Shown here: positions 7,907 through 12,948 of the stretch, in pieces
How positions within the stretch are numbered: the stretch's first letter is position 1
Layout: each line of letters starts with the position of its first letter
DNA from: Vicinamibacteria bacterium
GTDB taxonomy: Bacteria > Acidobacteriota > Vicinamibacteria > Fen-336 > JAGNNV01
Assembly (NCBI GenBank): GCA_016650185.1
Contig: JAENWE010000431.1
Span: 1-12,948 of the forward strand
Length of the DNA stretch: 12,948 nucleotides
Direction of reading: 5' to 3'
The notes under the pieces: generated by a model
Databases searched by the model: none
What the model was told of the DNA's origin: nothing
What the model saw: only the letters and a program-made list of their open reading frames with translations
Position numbers and translations under genes: made by a program

Positions 7907-7912
7907 TAGGAT
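7907..7912 (+). promoter_or_regulatory. TAGGAT box before DUF1801: -10 element or Shine-Dalgarno sequence
   Basis: TAGGAT is followed by exactly six bases (AAGAAC) and then ATG. It fits the TANNNT-N6-ATG leaderless pattern, yet it also contains AGGA at an acceptable distance for ribosome binding. The sequence does not separate the two readings. Confidence 0.4.
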
Positions 7913-7918
7913 AAGAAC

Positions 7919-8338
7919 ATGAAAAAGTCGGGGGCGAGCCAAGGCCAGTCGGCATCGGAGCTGATCTCGAAAAGAATCGCCGAACTCGGGGACTGGCGCG
8001 GGGAAACCCTCGGCAGAATTCGCGAGTTGATCAAGGAAGCAGACCCGAGCGCCGTCGAGGAGTGGAAGTGGATGGGCACTCCGATTTGGTCGCACGACGG
8101 CATCATCTGCACCGGCGAATCGTACAAGAAAGTTGTGAAGCTCACCTTCGCCAAGGGCGCGTCTGTCAAGGATCCGGACCGTCTCTTCAATTCGAGTCTC
8201 GACGGAAACGTCCGCCGCGCGATCGACATCCACGAGGGAGAAGCAGTTGACGAGTCCGCTTTCAAGGCGCTTGTTCGCCAGGCGGTCGCCCTCAACAGTT
8301 CCCGCAAGTCGAAACCTTCGAAGAAAGCGAAGTCCTAA
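7919..8338 (+). CDS. DUF1801 domain-containing protein
   Basis: A 139-residue soluble protein that is mostly DUF1801 (YdhG-like fold). The pattern runs LGDWRGETLGRIRELIKEAD, VEEWKWMGTPIWSHDGIICT, then the basic stretch YKKVVKLTFAKGASVKDP, with RLFNSSLDGNVRRAIDIHEG near residues 88-107. These blocks are typical of the family, including the conserved W and the G-x-P between strands. The tail (SSRKSKPSKKAKS) is lysine-rich and probably disordered. The biochemical role of the family is not established; members are often small stand-alone stress or accessory proteins. The ATG at 7919 follows AGGA (7908-7911) at a good distance. It is transcribed alone and faces the racemase remnant. Confidence 0.9.
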   Translation: MKKSGASQGQSASELISKRIAELGDWRGETLGRIRELIKEADPSAVEEWKWMGTPIWSHDGIICTGESYKKVVKLTFAKGASVKDPDRLFNSSLDGNVRRAIDIHEGEAVDESAFKALVRQAVALNSSRKSKPSKKAKS

Positions 8339-8439
8339 AAGGGATTCCGCCCCTCAAGCAGGTGCGGCGCGAAGATGTTCGGGCCCTACTTCTGCGCGCG
8401 GAAGCCGGCGCCTGTGACGCTGATCTCCCCGCTGCTCTG

Positions 8440-8751
8440 CTATTCAATGGGACCGCCGCGCCAGGTCGGCAAGGGCTTCCTCCCGAGCGCAACCGCCACT
8501 GCTTCGCGCGCCAGGAGCCGCTCACAGCCCGCGGCCAAAAGCCGCTGCGCCGTGGCCCGCAGGTAGGTGTTGACGGCATGAAGGTCATTGCGATTGTAGG
8601 CATTGAGGCAAGGTCCCATCGGCAGGATCGAAAGGGTTATCTCCGGGTGGTCATGCTCTCCCAGTTGCCGCGCTCCCTTGCGCACCATCTCCAGGTAGCA
8701 CAATCCGGCGCCATCGGCAGTGTGGGCCAGGATGCCGATGTGTCGCTTCAT
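8440..8751 (-). pseudogene. N-terminal fragment of an aspartate/glutamate racemase-family protein
   Basis: From the ATG at 8751 the protein reads MKRHIGILAHTADGAGLCYL, then HDHPEITLSILPMG and AVNTYLRATAQRLLAAGCE. These match the first about 75 residues of cofactor-independent Asp/Glu racemase-like proteins of roughly 230-250 residues. The text then loses family character and stops at 8440. The first catalytic cysteine region (usually CPDNT, just after AAGC-like text) and the whole second domain are missing. A good Shine-Dalgarno sequence (GAGGTG, plus-strand 8761-8766) precedes the start at nine bases, and the gene begins 18 bases after the stop of the PLP-enzyme tail, so it was once an operon member. 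I infer a dead gene. Confidence 0.75.
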
Positions 8752-8769
8752 AAACAGGTCCACCTCAGT

Positions 8770-8868
8770 TCAGGCACGGGCGATGCGCAAGATGGCAGCG
8801 ATGGAGTGATCTATGTCTGCGTCGCTCGTGGCCCATGAGATCACACTCAGACGCATCGCCGTCTTCCC
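8770..8868 (-). pseudogene. C-terminal tail of a PLP-dependent fold-type I enzyme
   Basis: The last 32 codons of one minus-strand frame read GKTAMRLSVISWATSDADID then HSIAAILRIARA and stop. The block M/L-R-[LI]-S-x-x-x-W-x-T-[ST]-x-x-D-[IV]-[DE] followed by a helix is how many PLP fold-type I enzymes end (group II decarboxylases and related aminotransferases). No body of such an enzyme exists upstream, where the YefM-like gene ends at 8894, so at least 350 residues have been deleted. It sits directly before the racemase fragment, which suggests a former amino-acid metabolism operon. The exact enzyme class is uncertain. Confidence 0.5.
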
Positions 8869-8893
8869 TTGCCCGTGGGATTCTCCAGCAGGA

Positions 8894-9135
8894 TCACTTG
8901 CGCGCTTTGAAGACAACGCCTCCCTTTGGCGCTGCTTCGAACGTCCAATTCCCGCGCTCAACCGCGGGGTCGAGCCACTCGACCGTTATCGAGGCAGGTG
9001 AACGCTTCTTCCTCGGCGCGACCAAGGACAGCCGATAGACGGTCCCGCGCCTTACGATGCGCACCTCGTCACCCCGGTCGCAGGCATCGAATAGCTGAAA
9101 CAGTCTCTTCCGACTTTCCGTGCTGAGATCTCCAT
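8894..9135 (-). pseudogene. Phd/YefM-type antitoxin with a single frameshift
   Basis: The ATG at 9135 begins MEISARK, a classic Phd/YefM opening. One frame over, the text continues SRKRLFQLFDACDRGDEVRI then VRRGTVYRLSLVAP, which is the standard helix, RGDEV turn and strand of this antitoxin fold. Adding one A at the AAA run (plus-strand TTT, 9115-9117) restores a single 80-residue protein with perfect family spacing. Residues after about 45 (ASITVEWLDPAVERGNW and GGVVFKARK) would be the toxin-binding tail. Such antitoxins neutralise RelE/YoeB- or Doc-type toxins and repress their own promoter. No toxin gene is next to it. An alternative start at 9163 gives an uninterrupted frame but replaces the MEISARK segment with atypical text. 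It is either decayed or intact with an assembly error. Confidence 0.65.
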
Positions 9136-9137
9136 GC

Positions 9138-9149
9138 GTACAGTGTACA
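9138..9149. promoter_or_regulatory. TGTACA-type operator overlapping the antitoxin -10 box
   Basis: Plus-strand GTACAGTGTAC (9138-9148) is a perfect 11-bp palindrome. With the following base it contains TGTACA (9144-9149), the core sequence known to be bound by YefM-YoeB in E. coli. On the minus strand TACACT (9142-9147) lies six bases before the MEISARK ATG and could be a -10 box for a leaderless transcript, with CTTTTG 17 bases upstream as a weak -35. Operator and promoter coincide, as expected for autorepression. Confidence 0.5.
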
Positions 9150-9256
9150 GCGGGGCGTCTCACTCAAAAGCTCCAAAGCTGCGGGCGGGGACTGTGCCCT
9201 ACTCGATCCCCCTTGTGAGAGCCGAGGTGTAATGCCGATCCAGGCCACCTTCCTAT

Positions 9257-12121
9257 TCATCTTGCGAGGATGAGCGCTTGGACCGCCCTTGGCGACGCTC
9301 GACGATGGCTCAGCGCCCGCAGGATTGCGTCGAGCACCAAATCCAGCTCCTTGCCCACGTCTTCCGCCAGGAACCGCAGCACCAGATAGCCGCTCTCCTG
9401 CAGCAACTGGTCCTTGCGCCGGTCACGCCGGTACGCAACGGGGTCCGCAAGGTGTTGCGCGCCGTCCAACTCAACCGCCACTCGGGCGTCCCGGCACAAG
9501 AGATCAACTTCGAGTTTCCCCATCCCGTCGAACGCGATGGGTAACGCCACGTTGAGGCCGAAACGCCCCTTGGTCTCCGGCAGGGTCTCCAGGCGCCGGT
9601 ACAGGAAAGCCTCGGTCGCACTCCGTGCTCGGTCCACGCCTTCTGTGTCAGGCGGCACCACCCTGGCGGCATGGACGAACAGGTTGGCCAGGGGTGCGGT
9701 CACGCCATCCCGGACGAGCCTCCGTACGCTGCCGGAATAGTCGCGCTTCCACACCGGGTCCGAGGGGAGGACCACATCGGCGGGCCAGCCCGGTATGGCG
9801 CTGGCCGGGAGGAGAATAGTGTAGCCAACTGACTCGTAGCCGCGGCAGCGCCGGTCGAACATCCGCGCCAGCATGAAAACGTTGAGATCCGCGTAGTCGT
9901 AGATGCGCACCTGGTGCTTGCCGTCGTACAGCCGATGCAGACGGCCGGCATACTGGGCGATGGTTCCCCGCCACGAGACTGGAAGAGTGAGAAACAACGT
10001 GTCGAGACGTGGATCGTCGAAACCCTCGCCGACGTGCTTGCCGGTGGCGAGGATGGCCCGTGGTTCATCCCGAGGGATAGCTGCGAGTCGATCGGTGACA
10101 GCCTGCCGCTGCTTCTTTCCCAGCCCCGCTCGCAGGACCACAAGGTGGCGCACCCTTTCGACGAGCCCCAGCGCAAGGCGGTCGAGATGGTCGTTCCGCT
10201 CCGTCAGCACGAGTGGCGACCGACCGGCGTTCAGAGACTCCACCACGTCGTCGCAGATCCGACGGTTCCGGGGCTCGTCATCCACCAGATCCTGGTAGAG
10301 AGCCTGGAACTCCAGTCTCTTGTCGGAATCAGGACTTCGGCTCGGCTGAAAGGGTGTTGCCTGAACCAGGACGAGATGTTCGAACGGGCGAGCCTTTGCC
10401 TGTGCTCGATCGCTCACCCGATAGCGCACGGGCCCACATTGCATGAAGACGATCGGATGATGGCCGTCCTTCCGAGCAATGGTCGCCGACAGCCCCGCCA
10501 CGAATCGCGCCCTCGCCTGGCGCGCGACCTGCTCGAAGCTATGCGCCGATATGTGGTGGCACTCGTCAACGATGAGGTGGCCGTAGCCAGCCACGCGATC
10601 ATCAACGACACCCTTCTTCACAAGGCTCTGAATGACGGCGATGTCGAGCAATCCGGTCGGTCGGGTTCGCCCTCCGCCGATTCGGCCGATCGACTTCCTG
10701 GGAATGCCGAGAAACATGGAGAGTCGCTCAATCCACTGATCGAGCAGTTGACGCCGGTGCACGAGGACGAGTGTGCTGACGCCCCGCTGTGCGATGAGCC
10801 ACGCGGCGACCACAGTCTTGCCGAACGCCGTCGAGGCCGCCAGGACGCCCGTGTCGTGCGCCAGCATCGCCTCCGCCGCCGCCTTCTGGTCCGGACGGAG
10901 CTCGCCCTGGAAGCTCATTTCCAAGGGGCCGCCAGCGTGGCGCTCGTCGCGAACGGTCACGTGAACGCCCAAAACGCCAAGCGCCGCGCGGACCTCGTCA
11001 AGGCATCCTCGCGGCAGGCCGATGTGCCGCGCGTGATCCTCGGCGCAGGCGATCACGCGCGGCTTGTCGTACGTGGACAACCGCATCGCCTGCGCCTTGT
11101 AGAACTCGGGGTTCTGGAAGGCGGCCAGGCGAAGCAACCGGTTGCGGAGCCCGGGTGGCATTCCAGCCTTGGCGATGTAGATCTGATTGCCGAGAATCAA
11201 CTCCAAGGTCTGAGGCAGGCCGACGATGGCGACTTCCTTCGGGCGCCGCGACGGCGGAACCGCCCAGGGCGCGTCTTCGCCGTCGTCTGCTGGCGGCAAC
11301 CGGACCGCGAGCACGCGACCCTGTCGCTCGGCGCCCTGGACGATCCCTTCGATCTGTTCGCGGCCCATTCGACGCACGCCCGCGAGAAACGCCCACTGGT
11401 CTGGCCAGGGGACAAAGTGGTCATCGAGGAAGATGCCATTGTTCTGCTTGCGAGGTCCCATTTGCAGGGGCAGCGCGATGAGGTTCCCGAATCCTCCGTG
11501 CGGCATTGTGTCCTGATTCGGAAAAAGACGGTCATACGAATCCAGGCCCACGTCCGGCCGGCTCTCCATGGTCTCGGTCAGCACGTGCGACCCCAGCCTT
11601 CGAGCCAGGGCCGCCGGAATGGCCTCCTCGAAGAAGAACCAGACGTGCGCGCCTCGCCCGGAGCGTGACCGTTCGAGGGCGGCTTCAAGGTTCAATCGGC
11701 GGCAAGTATCGAGAAACGCAGCCGCGTCCTCGCGCCAATCGGCTTTGTCGAAATCGACGGCAAGGAGGAAGCATGTCTCGTCCTGGAGCAGCGGGTAGAC
11801 GCCCGCGACAAAGGCTTGACCCTTGGGGTCGGAGCCGGAAAGGTGCCAGCGAATGACGTCGTCGGTGACCGGGAGGAACCGGCGGTTTGGACACTCGGCG
11901 CATTTGATGCGCGGCTTCTCGCAGACGCCGCGCACCCACTCGTTCGCGCAGGCGGGCGCGTAGCCGGATTTGCCGGTCTTGCGGTTTTCGAATCGACGCG
12001 CGTACACATCGTCGCGGCCGCGGAACAGTGACCGGAACAGCGCGATCTTGGCCTGGGACGACGATGTCCGATCGATGAGACTCGTGCTCATGTCCGGCGC
12101 CTGGGACACTGACCTTCCCAT
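9257..12121 (-). CDS. TOTE-type primase / SF2 helicase / DUF559-like nuclease fusion
   Basis: A 954-residue protein with three enzymatic modules. Residues 50-80 hold a zinc-binding set (C58, C67, C74, C77). An archaeo-eukaryotic primase domain of the TOTE conflict-system class follows, with VDFD (D123, D125), SGRGAH (H159) and IFLDD (D233/D234) as the three catalytic motifs. The SF2 helicase runs from LRPDQ (408-412) through Walker A TAFGKT (431-436), DECH (519-522), GLSAT (543-547) and a GEGFDD region (698-703) to QYAGRLHR (723-730). The C-terminus (about 830-935) is a DUF559/Vsr-like nuclease: EVDLL (D873) and VAVELDGAQH (E884, D886), then RRDRRKDQLLQESGYLVLRF. I infer a defence or conflict effector acting on DNA or RNA. 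The ATG at 12121 overlaps the esterase stop (TGATG); a second ATG at 12091 is possible. Neither has a good Shine-Dalgarno sequence. Confidence 0.92.
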   Translation of the reverse strand: MGRSVSQAPDMSTSLIDRTSSSQAKIALFRSLFRGRDDVYARRFENRKTGKSGYAPACANEWVRGVCEKPRIKCAECPNRRFLPVTDDVIRWHLSGSDPKGQAFVAGVYPLLQDETCFLLAVDFDKADWREDAAAFLDTCRRLNLEAALERSRSGRGAHVWFFFEEAIPAALARRLGSHVLTETMESRPDVGLDSYDRLFPNQDTMPHGGFGNLIALPLQMGPRKQNNGIFLDDHFVPWPDQWAFLAGVRRMGREQIEGIVQGAERQGRVLAVRLPPADDGEDAPWAVPPSRRPKEVAIVGLPQTLELILGNQIYIAKAGMPPGLRNRLLRLAAFQNPEFYKAQAMRLSTYDKPRVIACAEDHARHIGLPRGCLDEVRAALGVLGVHVTVRDERHAGGPLEMSFQGELRPDQKAAAEAMLAHDTGVLAASTAFGKTVVAAWLIAQRGVSTLVLVHRRQLLDQWIERLSMFLGIPRKSIGRIGGGRTRPTGLLDIAVIQSLVKKGVVDDRVAGYGHLIVDECHHISAHSFEQVARQARARFVAGLSATIARKDGHHPIVFMQCGPVRYRVSDRAQAKARPFEHLVLVQATPFQPSRSPDSDKRLEFQALYQDLVDDEPRNRRICDDVVESLNAGRSPLVLTERNDHLDRLALGLVERVRHLVVLRAGLGKKQRQAVTDRLAAIPRDEPRAILATGKHVGEGFDDPRLDTLFLTLPVSWRGTIAQYAGRLHRLYDGKHQVRIYDYADLNVFMLARMFDRRCRGYESVGYTILLPASAIPGWPADVVLPSDPVWKRDYSGSVRRLVRDGVTAPLANLFVHAARVVPPDTEGVDRARSATEAFLYRRLETLPETKGRFGLNVALPIAFDGMGKLEVDLLCRDARVAVELDGAQHLADPVAYRRDRRKDQLLQESGYLVLRFLAEDVGKELDLVLDAILRALSHRRASPRAVQALILAR

Positions 12122-12912
12122 CAGCGCAGGTACGCGGCGAGGGGCGAGTTCAGGTCTCTCAGGCCCTTCGCCGCGCGCTGCGCCAGTACCAGCGCCCCGG
12201 TGGGCGAAAGGTGGATGTTGTCGGCGAGGCCGCCTGGATAGTTTGGATGCTGGCCTGGTTCAAGGTGCTGAAACAGTTCCTTCGAGCCCTCGGGGCCATA
12301 CTCCGTCACCGCCGCGGCGCTTATCGCCTGCATGTCGAGAAGGGGCGCGCTTTCGCTGCGGGCGACTTCCCGCACGATGTCCGGATAGGCGCCATGGGTG
12401 TCTTGCAGCGTTCCGTCGGCGTTGAACCGCCGCACCACGATCGGCGTGGCCAGGATTGGGAAGGCCCGTCGCGCGCGCACCTCGGAAACGAAGCGGGTGA
12501 AGTTCGACCGATACTCGGCGGGCGGGGTCTGCTCTTCGTCGATGGATCCGTCGTTGTGGCCGAACTGGATGATCACGTGGTCGCCGTCTTTCACGTTCGC
12601 GATCAGATCGGCCCAGAAGCCCTCACTCAGGAAGGTGCGGCTGCTGCGGCCGCGCCGGGCGTAATTCCGAACGAGCAGACGATCTTCGCGGAAGAGCGGT
12701 TGCAGTTCCTCGCCCCATCCGGTTTCGGGGCGACGGTCGGGCAAGCCCTCGCCCATCGTGGAGTCGCCGGCGAGGTGAAGAGTGACGCGGCCCGCCGGCC
12801 CGGGCCCGGGCGTGCCGGGAGCGACGGCGGTGGGGGTGGCGCCGCTCCCGCCCCCGCAGGCCCCGAGGACGGTGCAAAGCAGGGGTGCCACCAATGTTCT
12901 CAGGGAACTCAT
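12121..12912 (-). CDS. SGNH/GDSL esterase lipoprotein, rhamnogalacturonan acetylesterase-like
   Basis: A 263-residue protein. Residues 1-19 are a lipoprotein signal with lipobox LGAC (16-19), so C19 would be acylated and the enzyme anchored in a membrane facing the periplasm or outside. A Gly/Pro-rich linker (about 20-41) follows. The SGNH blocks are intact: AGDSTMG with nucleophile S51, RRGRS with G89, QFGHND with N120, and DNIHLSPTG with catalytic D231 and H234. The order and spacing match rhamnogalacturonan acetylesterases, which remove acetyl groups from pectin or related carbohydrates; the real substrate cannot be told. The ATG at 12912 lacks a strong Shine-Dalgarno sequence and has TATCTT six bases upstream. 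The stop codon shares its A with the ATG of the fusion gene, so the two are likely co-transcribed. Confidence 0.92.
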   Translation of the reverse strand: MSSLRTLVAPLLCTVLGACGGGSGATPTAVAPGTPGPGPAGRVTLHLAGDSTMGEGLPDRRPETGWGEELQPLFREDRLLVRNYARRGRSSRTFLSEGFWADLIANVKDGDHVIIQFGHNDGSIDEEQTPPAEYRSNFTRFVSEVRARRAFPILATPIVVRRFNADGTLQDTHGAYPDIVREVARSESAPLLDMQAISAAAVTEYGPEGSKELFQHLEPGQHPNYPGGLADNIHLSPTGALVLAQRAAKGLRDLNSPLAAYLR

Positions 12913-12918
12913 CTGCCT

Positions 12919-12924
12919 AAGATA
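12919..12924 (-). promoter_or_regulatory. TATCTT box, putative -10 of the esterase-fusion operon
   Basis: On the minus strand TATCTT is followed by six bases (AGGCAG) and the esterase ATG. A small inverted repeat (ACTTC/GAAGT, 12925-12939) lies directly upstream of the box. The -35 region is at the window edge and shows nothing convincing. Confidence 0.4.
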
Positions 12925-12948
12925 ACTTCAAGGGGAAGTCGGGCCGCG

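Noticed and set aside
8362..8838. Plus-strand open frames across the racemase remnant
   Set aside because: They have no Shine-Dalgarno sequence or family text, and the minus strand carries the clear racemase-like N-terminus.
9164..9200. AGCT-TTGG-AGCT followed by TTTT (minus strand) as terminator of the fusion gene
   Set aside because: A 4-bp AT/GC-mixed stem is too weak to call a terminator, although the position after the gene would be sensible.
9914..11668. 584-codon plus-strand open frame inside the primase-helicase gene
   Set aside because: It is antisense to well-defined catalytic motifs and has no recognisable domain. GC-rich codon bias makes such mirror frames common.

Overview
The window is GC-rich, tightly packed bacterial chromosome with no RNA genes, insertion sequences or CRISPR arrays that I could see. 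The best taxonomic clue is at the left end: a PadR regulator followed 10 bases later by a long 'orphan' MacB/FtsX-type permease with an N-terminal prefix domain and no ATPase beside it. That pair (ADOP permeases) is characteristic of Acidobacteriota and some neighbours such as Gemmatimonadota, so I infer an acidobacterium or close relative. The sequence alone does not prove this.

Layout, left to right. 98-491: a putative PadR operator and the padR gene. 502-3144: the ADOP permease. 3178-3392: a 5'-truncated, frameshifted HigA-type antitoxin remnant. 3364-3852 (minus): a SRPBCC lipid-binding-fold protein whose end overlaps that remnant. 3898-4699: decayed DNA holding a recognisable piece of a GT39/ArnT-like glycosyltransferase. 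4700-7450 (minus): a secreted two-lobed M16 zinc peptidase whose promoter and start codon lie in a perfect 10-bp inverted repeat. 7919-8338 (plus): a DUF1801 protein. 8440-9135 (minus): a graveyard with the N-terminal part of an Asp/Glu racemase-family gene, the C-terminal tail of a PLP enzyme and a Phd/YefM-type antitoxin with one frameshift. 9257-12121 (minus): a 954-residue fusion of TOTE-type archaeo-eukaryotic primase, SF2 helicase and DUF559-like nuclease. 12121-12912 (minus): a lipoprotein SGNH esterase whose stop codon overlaps the start of the fusion gene.

The housekeeping-like genes (permease, peptidase, esterase) are probably envelope or secreted functions. The fusion protein is the most likely biological-conflict element: template recognition or synthesis, DNA translocation and cleavage appear combined in one chain. 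It sits next to remnants of toxin-antitoxin and metabolic genes, as expected of an accessory island.

One pattern cuts across the window. Five genes that begin a transcription unit (SRPBCC, M16, DUF1801, the YefM-like antitoxin and the esterase) have a TANNNT box exactly 6 or 7 bases before their ATG, and four of the five lack a Shine-Dalgarno sequence at normal spacing. The PadR gene, the ADOP gene and the racemase remnant instead have clear Shine-Dalgarno sequences. This points to leaderless transcription as a common mode in this organism.
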